A stretch of DNA of 64,000 nucleotides from Volvox africanus (taxonomy: Eukaryota > Chlorophyta > Chlorophyceae > Chlamydomonadales > Volvocaceae). The notes below the pieces were generated by a model that saw nothing but the letters and a program-made list of their open reading frames with translations, made no database searches and had not been told where the DNA came from. Both the position numbers and the translations under genes were made by a program. The stretch is from assembly GCA_030268105.1 (NCBI GenBank), contig BSDZ01000094.1:62001-126000 (forward strand), written 5' to 3'. Of this stretch, positions 37,901-49,107 are shown piece after piece. Positions within the stretch are counted from its first letter, which is position 1. Every line of letters begins with the position of its first letter.

Positions 37901-40900
37901 CCTTGGAAATGCAAGTGCAAATGCCAATCCGCCCGTCGCTTCGTTAGGATTAACAGAGCGAAGAATTGCAAACTACTAGGTGGCTGGGTCAGCCCCGCGA
38001 ATAACCATTCCCTAGCTGAACGATTCTCAGTATGTACAACAACTAGTACCAGCAGTACTCAGCGCCACGCTATCGAACTAATCCAAGAAAAAACACTTCG
38101 CGCCCGTCCCACATTCCTCGCAGTGGCCTCGGCCGACTTGTCCCAACCCCCGCTGCGTCCCCAATCCCCCCCAAGCGTGTGGGCGATCACCTCGACTGGA
38201 TCCACAACGTGTTAAGGGTCGGCCTACCGGATGCCCCGCGGCCTCAGCCTCGCGAGCATTTCCCCGAAGCCCCACCAGAGCACCCTAGAGCTCACCCCAC
38301 CACAATGAAAGTATATGATATAACCCCCCCTTCCCCCCCTTCAGCTTGCCAGGACTAGGTGTGTGGGTCACCCCTTTCCGTCGTCTTATGCAGCTCAAGT
38401 CTCTATCTCGCACCTACCTGTGCACTTGTCGACAAGCCCCGGAGCTTCGCCACCGGTAGCGACTCCAGCACCCGCCTCTCCGCCTCCTCCATCAGGGCCG
38501 AGAGATGCTCTTCGGGAAAGGGCACACGCAGCTGATCACAGATCTGCAGCAACTGACAGAGCAGCTCTGTAGGCGCCGTCGACAGGCCGCCATTTCCCGC
38601 AGCCGCCTGGGCAAGCATGGACACCACCTGCTCTGCTGTCGCGACGGCAGATCCCTTTTTATTGTTGCTAGTGTTGTTGTTGTTCATGTTGTTGTTGTTG
38701 TTCATGTTGTTGTTGTTGTTGTTGTTCATGTTGTTGTTGTTGTTGTTAATGTTGCTGCTGCTGCTGGTACCGGCTGTTACCCCTGCCGGCAGATGCGGGC
38801 AGTCCGGACCGCGCCTGTTGCGAGCGCTGCATGGCTGCAAGAGGGTTTGGGGACTGACGCAACATAAAGCTGGTTGCAGCTGTCGGAGAGCGGAGGTGAT
38901 GAAGGACTGGGTGGGAACATGGCCCAAGCCGGCCAGAGCCACGAGCGCCTGCGTTCAGATAGGGCACGTCACATGTCATCAGGCATTTGAGAGGCAGTCC
39001 ATGAAAGAAAGGCCATGGAACTCAGCCCGAAGGAAAATGTTCATAAATTGCATCAGTTGGACAGTTGGAAACACAGACACACATACAGACACACAGCTAA
39101 CGACCGCCACCATATACACGAGGGCAAACCGCACTTCTGACGACTGGATGGGGGTTTCCGGGAGGCTACAATATGTACGATAATTGTACATGGTTAGATC
39201 TACCAGAAACATTTATGCAGCCACCATCTCTTGCGTGTCGAAGCTCAACAAATCCGGCGTCTAGACACCGGACGCATTGCACCCGAACTTAATAAGATAC
39301 CCAAAGATTATTATCATCAACAACAACATGCCTCGTACGTACGGTGGTTACTGAGCTCGGGGCAGTTTTATCATCAGGGAGGGCAACAATGCCAGACGGG
39401 ATACTGGAATAGATACAGACAGCCCCAGCTTGCCGTGGATCCATACACCATACCTGCAGGACCTGACAAGGCTCCAAGCCCTCTAAGCGCACCATGACCA
39501 CCGCCTCCGCTAAACTGCCCAGCCTTTGCCCTGCGCCACTACCCACGCACACAGCCAGTGTCGTCAGCAGCTCCAACAGGTCCCCATCTGCAACCAGCTG
39601 CAGCTGCAGCTGCTGCTGCTCAACCAGCTCCCCGAGAGCACCCAAAGCTTCCAGTTGCTGCTTTAAGCCCGCTATCTCAGCGTTGGCCGCTGCAGCCGCC
39701 TTCAGGATCGTAGTAACAGCTTGCGCAGCCCCGGGGCCCATGCCTTGCAGGACTACCCTGGCGTCAGCCGCAGTCCACCCGCCGCGCTTGCGGCCTGCGC
39801 CGCCTGCGGGGGCGGCGGTGACCGTCGTGGCGGCGGCTCCCCCCCGTTCCCTGTACCCAGCCGGCAACAGCATCAGGCTGACACTCCCAGGCGACACGCG
39901 CTCCAGTGACCCATCGGAGACCGCTGTCTGCGCTTGCGCGCGGACGTGCTCCTGTTCCGACAGCAGAGTCTCCAGCTTCTGGTCCAATCGATCCAATTGG
40001 TCCTGCAGATCAGACAAGCGCGCTCCGGCAGCTGCGGCGTGCTGGGTTCTCAGCACCAGCCCTGCATGGCGCCGCAGCCAGGGCTGTGCGGGAGCCGGCC
40101 GGCCCGGCTTGACACTGCACCATCCCACCAGGACTCGAACCAGGGATGGAATATCCAGATCAGATGCATGCGCCTCTGGTGTCGCCCCAGCCGGCGAGCC
40201 CGTTGCGAGGCCAATGTGGTGGATACGGCCGCCGGTAGCAGGAGGAGGAGGAGGAGGGGGAGCGACCACGCGGGCGGAGGCCTTGAGGCCATTGACGTAC
40301 TCGTAAGGCCCCCTGGGACTGTCGACTGGGTCTTTGACGCCGAGATCATCATCGGGTACACTGCGGTGAGTGTGTTTGGTGAGTGTGTTTGGTGAGTGTG
40401 TTTGGGGGGGAGTCTGAGTTAGGGGGGCATCCTGGACTGCGTAACATATTGGGCACCCGTATCAAAGAAATAACATCCACACGGAACTTACATCAGCGGT
40501 CACCATTGACCCCAAGCCGCTGCGAGTGTATGAAAAAGGGGGGGTCTCTAACCTCGACCAGATTTCAACCTGGAGCCCCACCCCGGTGCGTAAAGCTTTA
40601 TGCAAATAACTACATTTCCTAAAAGTGTTCGAGGGAAAACATGATTTATAGAGCTATGTAAACATCGGAACGACATCTGTTGGTACCAATTCAGCAGCGG
40701 GACACCCCCCCCCGGAGAACTTCATCGGCCACATCCTTATCCATTTTTCCCAAGTGCACACCCCTCGTGTAAACAGACACACAGACACACACACAGACAT
40801 ACAGACATACAGACACACACACAGACAACTTCTATATTACACACTCAAACAATGAAAGCAAGGACACGTTCCTCACCCGGTGGTAGTCGGTAATGCGACC

Positions 40901-42480
40901 GCCACCAATCGATCCACGCGGCGCATGCAGGAAGTAACAAGCTGTTGCGGCGCCGTCAGGTCGTACAGTACGACCACCTCCGCCGCTGCCGCCAGTACGG
41001 CCATGTCCGCCTGCTCCAGCAGCGTTGGCAGCCCATTCCCGCTCAGTACCTCTGTCTGTAGATACCTGCCAGCCTCCCGCATAACGTCCGGGATGAATCC
41101 CCTCCCGCGCGATGACGCAGCTTCCGCCAGCAGTGCCAGCGAGCGGAATGCCCCGCACAGCTTCTCCAGTGGCACCGGCGCTAACTTATTGGCAGCAGAT
41201 GCAGCAGGCGCTAGACGGGCGGCGATGTCAGAAATGACCCGTGGGTCATCCACTGGCCAGTCCAGCACCGGAAGGACCACCAGAAGGCTGGCCAGCATGG
41301 CAGCGATCTTCTTGTACGACAAAAGCCACCGTCGGCCGTGCATCTCCCGGAGGATCTCGCTTACTGTCCACTGTACGGCACTCGAGGAGGGGAATGCCGT
41401 ACGGTCCCGCCAAGCAAAGACACAGACCCCCATACACAATCTGGTGAGCACGATTGGTTGTTTGTATGACCCTAAGGCTATTGCTAGAATCTACCACATG
41501 CACATCAGCCCCTATATGCACACAATCTCCCTCCTTCTCTGCCCTGCGCCACACCTTCTCCAACCCGCATCCTTATCCCGATACGTTGCGACTTTGCGCT
41601 ACCTTTGACTTATTATGGTGAATGGTAAACTTGCCAAAACGGTAGCATCTCGGCACCCGATTTGCGCATCCCTCACCTATATCCTGTCTCGGCACCCCAC
41701 CTGAAGCTCCAACAGCACATCCCCTTGGAGTGCACTGCCGCCGTTGCCGCCTCCAGCATCGCCACTTTCACCTTCACCGGCTGGACTGGCGGTCACCGGC
41801 GCGCCAAGACACCTCGCCATAGCTCCCAATGCCGCCGTGTAGAGAAGGAGCTGCAGCGAGTCGCAGGCGCATCGGCTTGCAACCGCACGGCCTTCCTCCA
41901 GCAACTGTAGAACGTGGGCGGCGGACTGGGCACGACCGAACCTCTGAACCAAGACGTCTGTGATTGGCGCGGTGGCATTCGGGCTGGCGGCGACAGCAGC
42001 TGCGCGGGGGGATGACAAAGCGCAGGAGGTTGCTGCTGCTGGTGCTGCTGGTGTCGGGGCAGGTGGGACGAAATGGGTGCCACGCCGCAGTAAAGGGGAA
42101 GTTGATGGCGGCGTGGCGAAGACGCCTGTTGCATTTGTAGAGGCCGCAGATGTTGTTGCGCCGGCGTCAAAGACTGTGTGGAGTGGGACTCTAGCGCTCA
42201 GCCTTGTGGCCGTGTTGTCAGAGCTCATCCCCCGTAATCCCGGGCTAGATGAAGTGGAGGTTCTCGCTGAGAGGAAGGGGCCCGTGGGTGGCGAGCGGTC
42301 AGGGCTTGTGGCGGTGGTGGCATCGGGAAAAGGCGTCGCCAACGGGTTGGATTGCAGGACGTCCTGACCCAGGTCTTCTTTGCATTTGTCAAGCAAGGAA
42401 GTTAGCGCCGGGTACGTTCGCGGCGACTCCTGCTTCTGCTCCTGCTTCTGCTCCTGCTTCTGCTTCTGCCTTCGCATCAT
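22909..42480 (-). CDS. Gene B: giant OPR-like paralogue with internal duplication (4,101 aa)
   Basis: Sixteen phase-consistent exons: 42480-41701, 41370-40877, 40360-39454, 38948-38418, 37875-37612, 37173-37033, 36681-35746, 35375-34734, 34292-33999, 33621-33478, 32809-31931, 31302-30643, 30386-28479, 28232-26921, 26051-25459, 24729-22909 (TAA). Total 12,306 nt. Every gene A module has a counterpart in the same order: LDWP...PRVI (exon 2), VLVGWC.VKPGRP (3), LGH.P (4), FEGLDE..AALLL (5), VLPAVE.LMQLNP (7), LGLQP..EWLA..MVT (8), LPPSWWQQLHAEVA (13), LDALEPIA (16). Modules 4-8 occur twice: exons 4 to 8 (5' part), then exons 8 (3' part) to 12. OPR-like repeats suggest organellar RNA binding (inference). 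Exon 15 has an acidic insert absent from A. The start is the first in-frame ATG (MMRRQKQK, Gln/Lys-rich); an upstream exon is possible, so the N-terminus is uncertain. Confidence 0.8.
28479..30386 (-). other. Gene B exon 13 (module 9, best OPR-like match)
   Basis: Encodes 636 residues and corresponds to gene A exon 9 (13998-12340). Contains SSITPVALEQASWQQLGLLC followed by TYGLQVGSQLLPPSWWQQLH, close to the OPR pattern with a PPPEW-like PPSWW. The 160-bp stretch 29639-29798 is base-for-base identical to 13239-13398 of gene A, whereas the flanks are diverged. Confidence 0.75.
33641..33709. repeat. CA-rich minisatellite next to gene B exon 10
   Basis: Imperfect tandem units based on CACATACACAGG lie on the plus strand, immediately upstream of the exon 10 acceptor in transcript sense (exon starts 33621). 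Confidence 0.75.
34734..35375 (-). other. Hybrid exon: module 8 fused to module 4 (gene B exon 8)
   Basis: The 214-codon exon starts like the other module-8 exons: 22 residues from the acceptor to LGLQ, then the P..EWLAKYMVTV pattern, up to LDALLLEASRKL. After a Gly/Glu-rich linker (about 35020-35090) it switches to the module-4 ending: VPTELICELLKTCARWGVLF followed by PEEHLEALED. This matches gene B exon 4 (APTELLCQLLQICDQLRVPF, then PEEHLSALME) and gene A exon 4 (STALVCQLCRISSRWEVPF, then QEKHLRALQE). The exon ends at AQQ|gt, as the module-4 exons end at AQ|gt. It is therefore the junction of the internal duplication. Confidence 0.85.
38663..38765 (-). repeat. Trinucleotide repeat encoding poly-Asn/Met in gene B exon 4
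   Basis: GTT repeats with interspersed CAT on the plus strand read as runs of Asn with periodic Met on the coding strand. They insert about 35 residues between the two halves of module 4. The frame stays open through the tract. Confidence 0.85.
40366..40404. repeat. Three 13-bp tandem units at gene B exon 3 acceptor
   Basis: GTGAGTGTGTTTG occurs three times in tandem on the plus strand. On the transcript strand this gives a CA/CT-rich tract ending four bases before the acceptor of exon 3 (exon starts 40360), so it may act as the pyrimidine-rich tract. Confidence 0.8.
40774..40826. repeat. (ACAGACAC)n-type CA-rich simple repeat in gene B intron 2
   Basis: Imperfect repeats of ACAGACACAC / ACAGACAT just downstream (in transcript sense) of the exon 2 donor at 40876. 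Low complexity only. Confidence 0.75.
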
Positions 42481-45400
42481 CTTGACTGGTACGTGCTGCC
42501 GTATGAAAACCTTTCCCACGTTGGGCAAGAAGGCTTTTTTATTTTCGAGAAGAGTCGAATCGCCCTTGTCTTGGCTAGTAAATCTAGGCTACTGCGTGGG
42601 TGGCATGGCGCCTGGCGAACACAGCCATGTTTGTGGGTCCTCACGGTTTTATCTTTGGATACATGACTAAGGGTTCCGAAGACATTTTCAATGTAGGCAG
42701 GATTTTAGCATTCATATATCAGGGCTAGGAGCCCTCACGTCAGCTGCTCCCGGCTTGGGTCATGTGTAACCTCAACCTGCTATGCTAACCGTCGTCAGCT
42801 AAGCCAGGAAACAACTAATTTATGCCAAGGGTTGCCATAGGACAAATAAGACAAGTGGAATATCAAACCTATTATCATATTTTGCACCATGCGTGCGTCT
42901 CGAATGCAGTCAATGCTAACACAGTCAAACTCGGTTTCGGAGACGGAAGATGGAAAGCCCAGGGAGAGGCATTTCGCGAGTGCCGCTCACCTTCGTTGAG
43001 GACCAACCATCCAAGATTACGATACAGATTCAATGAAAGTTTTATAGATAGGCAAGTTTGGCCTCACGGAGGTTTCAGTGATTCGGTCGCATCTCGCATG
43101 AAAGGTCCAGGTTGGTTAGTGACGGTTACTGACGACAAGTTAACAGGGCATCAACGCAAGCTCGTGAGCATCGGCACTCTGCAGATTTGTGGCAGAATAT
43201 TATATTTAATAACATAAAATATTTTCAGCTACATTCCAACCGCGTATATGGAAGTTGGTTCGGCCTTGCCTGTGAGATATGTCGCTGATCCGCATTTATA
43301 TCATAAGCTAGCTGTCGCTATGAGACTACTCCCACACTGCCAGTTTTGTTATAAAAATGACCTTGCTGGAAAAGACCTGACAGAATGACAACTTGGACTC
43401 GGTCGGCTGTCCGCGAGTCAAGCTGTGTTGAACATGCAGCCCTTGAGGAAGTTAGGGTATTACAGCTGAGTTCAAGTTTCAGGACAATCAACGCGCGCCG
43501 ATGCATTTGGGGTGAACGAGGTGTCGAGGCGTTTGCAGGCCTTTGCATCTGCCCATTAAAGTGTGTCTCAAGAGGGTTGATTGCAGGGAAGATTGGATGA
43601 TCGCTTTGTAGGGCTTCCCATAAACGCCCTTCCATGTCGGCTCCTACCGAAGACCACGACAGGCCGACAGCGGCACGCTGCCATCATCCCGGGCTGCATT
43701 AATGGAGGGCAGTGAAGGGCACTGGGAGCGTTTTAGGGTTGCTGCGGTTTTTGTCACGTAGACCGGAAAAGTATCAAGAGAAAATTGATGCGCGTATTCT
43801 CAGAAACCATGCCCGAATACCCTCACAAGCCGCCCGATACTGAAGCACACCCTTCGCTGCTTGCCAGTGGGCTCAAGCTTATATAATATTCGTGGACATG
43901 GACTCCTTGACATTAGCCCGATACCGTATCCGCCTGTAGTGGCACCGCTAATGGCACCTAGAACGCCGTTTTCGTCACAGAAGTGACGTGGTCAAACAGC
44001 GGCAAGTTCGTGCGGCCACACGACTGGTAGGTACCATGCACGGTTTATGCGGCTTCATGGTGCTGCTGATTGGTGCTAAGAGACCAGACGAACAACAGGG
44101 TCATCACAGGCAAAGAGATTTCCCTCCGTCAGGACTCAGGGATGACGGAAAGAAGCCTTCAATGGGTGTATTCCGGTGGATTTCACGCCATGTTGGTATG
44201 AGCAATCGATGACTCCTCGAAGACACGCTACTGTGCACGTGACAGGGGCTGGGATGGCGCGTGTACGCGTGTATGCGTGTAGCAGCTCCACGGAAGGTGG
44301 ACGGAGGGCGAGCTAGGAAGAGACAAGGGAGCCGCATGCCTCGGAGCAGGAAGATATACAGAGGGGGCGGTTGGGAGGAAAAGTATGCCGGAGGGAGATA
44401 ATGGACCAACGGTACGGGTAGGCAGGGGGCGGCGTAGCGGTGCTCCAATGGGTGTAGTCAACCGTGGGACTGAGTGCTTTCGTTGGTTGAATCGCAGCGG
44501 TAGAAGGCGGTCTGGACACGGGGGTAGGTGGGGTAAGCAGCACTGCCCTGATGATAAGTCAGCCGGTGGACAGATACCGGCAGCAGGCGATGTCAGCATC
44601 AGATTGGGTTGCCTCGAATACCGGTTTACATCTCCCTGAGTGTGGGATCGCGTTCCAAACTCTTAAGCAATGCACATCAGCTCTACCTTATGTACCTCAC
44701 GTATCCACTGCAGCCGTGCCCCCTCAATGCCCCACACACATCACACTTCACACATTGCCAATCACTCGTCATGCTCCTCGTATACACCAACTTGGGAGTT
44801 CTGCCGAATCGTTCCCTATTCCTAACAACATCAGTTGAAGCTCGGCACCCCCCCTTTTTTAACTTTTGAACACGGTAACGAGAGACCACCCAGTTCGTGT
44901 CGGGGTCATGGATATGGGGAAATCAACATCAACATCAACATGCAGTCTCACATGAGGCTGTATGTGAAGGGCCTCTCGTGTATGCGCACCACCCCCCCTT
45001 ATATGCAAGTCTCCCGTTCTCAAATGTTCCATCGCAACTCGGAGATGAATAGAAGGATTTGGGGGCAAATCCGCGCGCCGGGTTTGCAATTTACTCTTGC
45101 GGCGTGATCCGGTTGCGGCCCGGAACCCCTATGCTCTGAGAACTAAGTCCCCGCATGCGACAGTAGAACTCCCAGCCCACTGCTACAGACGTATCTTAAC
45201 ATGCTGTCCTGCTCATCATTGACCCTGTGGGGCGAGAGATTCTCCTGGTGCAGGCTTGTGCGAGCCTCTTCGTTGCGTCCTTGATCGCTACCTACCAGGA
45301 GATCTACCTACTATACCTGAAGTGACTTTCACACGCCGCTGGGTACAAGAACCGGTCAATCTAGGCTTCAGCATGTCATATTACAGGCTACAATGTTTAC

Positions 45401-45694
45401 AGCGATGCAGCTTCAGTGCTTCACAATGTTTACGGTTGATCGTTGATGTACGACCAAACAGGGACCATGGTTAGAGGCTAATATTCTATATGCATTCGTT
45501 TATATTAATCTGAAACGATGTATGTCTTACATTTGGCACGCACACATATCTATTTTGCACAAGCTGGGGGACGGGCAGGTACGTGCGGTCAGGCCTGACC
45601 AGAAATAAAATACTTTAACGATGAATTTACTCGTGCATGATGACATATGAATTACGTGTCCAATTAGGCTTGGGAAGGAAACCCTAGGTGGGAA
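42481..45694. other. Intergenic region between divergent gene B and the zinc-finger gene
   Basis: No recognisable exon was found on either strand. Open frames here (for example 42822-43217 plus and 44104-44448 minus) show no domain and no consistent splice partners. The region must hold promoters for both flanking genes. A possible 5' exon of the zinc-finger gene starts at the ATG within 45374-45376 (MSYYRLQCLQRCSFSASQ), which looks like an organelle-targeting sequence, but no convincing donor in the right phase was found. Confidence 0.5.
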
Positions 45695-47596
45695 ATGACT
45701 ACCTGGACCTTGCATCAGTGCCACCACATTTGTAAATATCATCATCGTCATGATCGTCCAGCGGATAAATCGTCTTTAGTGCCATCCTTGAATCGGACTA
45801 CGAGGCCAGTTGAAGCGCCTGCGCTTACGCGTTCGCGAAATATTTTGGATGAGGATCGCAATACAATCTGCCGTTCTTCATTCCAATTCATAAGGAGACA
45901 GCATCTGGAACCAGAACCTGAGCTCATTCCACAGCGTTGTTCGCAATGTGGAGGGACCGGGAAATGTACCTGCTCCGATTGCGCAGGCCGTGGAAGGCTA
46001 TCACGAGGTAAGCAGCGTTTTCTTAAGGCACTTACATCATGGACCTTAATGGCTGCCGCTTATTGTCCAAATGATCTATTCCGCGGTGCGCAGCTGGGTA
46101 CAACAAGAGAAACAGAGTCGACATGACGCGAGTCGTTGGTGGGTTCGGGAAGGTATGGGGAAATCACGGGACGTTTTTGATTGTAAGTTTGACACGTCAC
46201 TTGGTGCAGTATAGAGCAAAGCCTCAACGGTCTCTGGCTACGGCATCCAATACCCGAAGCCGCCACACTCCGCCACCCATGGCATTTTCTCTGTAACAGG
46301 CTCGAAGTGGACAGCGATGCAGGAGACAATGGGCTGGAGGCACTTCCGAGTAATTCAGGTACGGTGAACCAAGACTTTTCGGTTTGCCAGCATCAGCCAG
46401 CATGTTGCATTGTTACCGCCAAGTCTGCATCATTGGGGCAATATCCTGATTCAATTATCGGCCCACGGCTGCCCTCCGCCTGTTGATGCCGGTGCCCCTT
46501 TTTTCCTCCCGCAGTGCCGTAAGGGAGCATCAGGAGTAGCATTTGTGCATATGCAGGCCAGCTGCGATCCTGCCACGCAGCTTTGGGTAAGCAGCGACCC
46601 TTTGGGCCCAGCCGCTTCAGGACCACGTCCTCCCGAATCGCCAGTAGTGGGACAGCAGCAGCTGTAGTAGCTACTGCTGTCGCAGGAATGGTGTTAAAAG
46701 GATGATTGGTGGGGCCTACGCCATATGCAATTAATTGTGTTTTATTGTCACGAACGTTGCTCTCCATTGGTCTCATTGAACCGCCAAGCCGCATTCCCGA
46801 AATTATGATACCATACCAGCAGCATTACCATTCCTCCGACGTAACTTGAGGCGATCTATGCGGCTACAGCAGCTCCACCGCTCCACAATGAACGCAGCCC
46901 TGGCGGCGGCGCTGGGGTGTGTAGCGCAGCTTGTAGGTCTTTAGGACCTTGGCGAGATCTTAGGATTGTACATCTAACGGCGGGGCGGGTTCGTTGGGCG
47001 ATGAACCCCCCTAGCTATGGCTGTAGTTGGCGGTGAGCGGTAGACTCGTTATCAATCATAACTTGTTGCCGCACCTTCTCGCTGCCAACCGCCAACACGC
47101 GTATACCGGCACTGCGCAGATTAATGCCAGCAACCTGAAGGACCGGGATCTGTGGGCGGCGGGATGGTTGCAGAAGAGTGAGATGGAAGACCCGACAGCC
47201 GCGATGGCAGGGGGCGTCCCGTGCCGCGCTTGCAGCGGCACTGGTGCCATACCTTGCCCCGTGTGTGATGCCACCGGCGCAGTGCTGCTACCGCCGTCGG
47301 GACTGGGAGGCCCAGCGGGGGTGCCGGCGGGCTCAGCTACCGCCGCAGCTGGAGCTGTCGAAGCCAGTAGCACCAGCACCGGCTTTGGCGGGGAAGCGTC
47401 ATTTCTACATCGCAGCGGCAGTTCGCTGGGTCACACGCTTAGTGGAAGAACAGTGATGGGCACTGGGAACGCGGCGGGAGCAGTAGCGGGCACAGGGTCG
47501 GGGCCAGGGCCTGCTGCGGGGGATGCCGCCGGCGTGGCTGGCGGTGACAGCATTAGCAGCGCTACGGGGAGGGAGGATGGGGCGTTTACGAGATAG
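45695..47596 (+). CDS. DnaJ-type zinc-finger protein, probably plastid
   Basis: Exons 45695-46007, 46300-46358, 46515-46586, 47120-47596; all phases join (306 aa). The first exon ends with CSQCGGTGKCTCSDCAGRG, a CxxCxGxG zinc-binding repeat as in DnaJ/BSD2-like proteins. The small exons give SKWTAMQETMGWRHFRVIQ and CRKGASGVAFVHMQASCD, and the last begins INASNLKDRDLWAAGWLQKS, then a second finger CRACSGTGAIPCPVCDATG. No J domain is present, so it is a stand-alone zinc-finger protein of the kind often found in plastids as assembly factors or redox chaperones (inference). The Gly/Ala/Ser-rich C-terminus after the second finger is low complexity. The 5' end is uncertain: 45695 is the first ATG of the exon, and an acceptor-like site at 45762 suggests an upstream exon. 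An alternative last exon is described separately. Confidence 0.72.
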
Positions 47597-49107
47597 CGGG
47601 TTGGTGGTTGTGAAATGAGATTTGCCCGAAACGAAAGAGCCGCGCTGAGCTAGGAGTTCATATGCTCACTGAAGCTGCTTTTGAAGCTGTTCTCGGTGGC
47701 TTGATTTCGTTTTCGTGTTTGCAGCAAAGCGGGTTGGACGGCGTATTAGTCCAGCCCCAATGCCCAGAATGTGATCCCAAGAACTGTGCGTAATTTGCCC
47801 ATCTATGCTGCCACGTTTCCTTTGCACTACTGCCTCTGTTGTAGCACCATCAGTGAGATGTGGCCCACGTCCTCACGTCCTCATGTGCCTCATTCCGCGC
47901 TCTGCCGCCAGAGGAATAGACATTTCATGCATCTTCGATCTCGCGGTCGTGTGGGAAAGCCGGGGGAAGGGCCCTGACGACTGAGGTTGGCGATCTAGGT
48001 AACCGGCGCACTTGAGAGTGGCGCCAAGCGGACGACGAGGGGAACGTAGAGAGGATCGTAAACAGAGCGCGTGCAGCCAATGTCGTCGTTGCATATATCA
48101 ATATCTCCGAGAGCAAACATCCAGGGGCCTCTGCTAACGCTTTGTGGAGACCATGCCGCAAACTCTGTATCTCTTTCCTATCTCCTCACCCTACCGCATA
48201 CGTGGCTTGCAATTCTGTTGTGCCTGTTACATGCCCGCGCGTCCCTCCTGTGCAGCAGTACTGCAACCCCTCCAATCGACAAACCTCTCCATAGTTACTG
48301 GTATAGTCACAGAGGCCAACAGCTGCCTACCGCCCGCAAGCCAATTATTTGCACGGACTCCTTCGGGCCCATGTGAACACTGAAAAGTGCACCCATCGCC
48401 ATTCGGACGTCAGTGCATAAGGCCCCCTTATGCGGCCGGTTTCGCAAGTGCTGCAGCTTCGATACATAATCAAGCCCAACCATTTGTGGGCCTGTCGCCG
48501 TCATGACCCTATACCTCTTCATTTACCGAACTACTCAAAAACGGCAAATCGCCTTCCAGCGGCAGGAGGGAACACAAATCGCAATCACGCGTAGCAGGAG
48601 AATCCTGGATCCTATGTACCGTACATAATTCCTGGGACACTGCATTCCGGGCTGCATGCCCCCATCCGTACTTCAATAACATTGTCAGATCCTCCCTGCA
48701 GGGACTTTGGTGGGGCAGACTAAGCTGCGGCCGCCAATCCTGTAATTCCAGTCCGAAGCAAAGTCACGCGTAGCAGCACGCCTTCGCTCAGTCAAAATCG
48801 ACGCACTCGTTTCGTAATAACCGGAATTTGAATGCTGATGATTGCGCATAAATCATTTGAAACAGTACAGATAAACGACGATATAACGACCTCATCAACT
48901 GGCCAAACACCTCCGGCAATTCGAACCAAAATGAAAATGCTCCTTCCTAAGAGCAATGCAAGAAAACCAGAAAGTCTCTACTACAGCTGCAGCTTCAGCC
49001 TGCAAGTCAAAACAGCGTCGCTGCGCCAAGCAGGCACCAAGCAGGGTGAGCCCAGTCGGCCAGATGTCCTATAGACAAGAAACCCCGTTACACAATTTAT
49101 CCACCGC
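47597..49107. other. Convergent 3' regions of the zinc-finger and TIC62-like genes
   Basis: Lies between the stop of the plus-strand zinc-finger gene and the stop of the minus-strand TIC62-like gene. It should contain both 3' UTRs. A plus-strand TGTAA at 48749-48753 is the first one downstream of the zinc-finger stop. No other gene was recognised. Confidence 0.5.
47725..47793 (+). other. Possible alternative 3' exon of the zinc-finger gene
   Basis: Preceded by a strong pyrimidine-rich acceptor (TTTTCGTGTTTGCAG), one frame reads QQSGLDGVLVQPQCPECDPK then NCA and a stop, with a further CxxC pair. Joining it in this frame needs a phase-0 donor inside 47120-47596; only weak ones are visible (for example GTGCTG after CDATGA). 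Confidence 0.3.
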
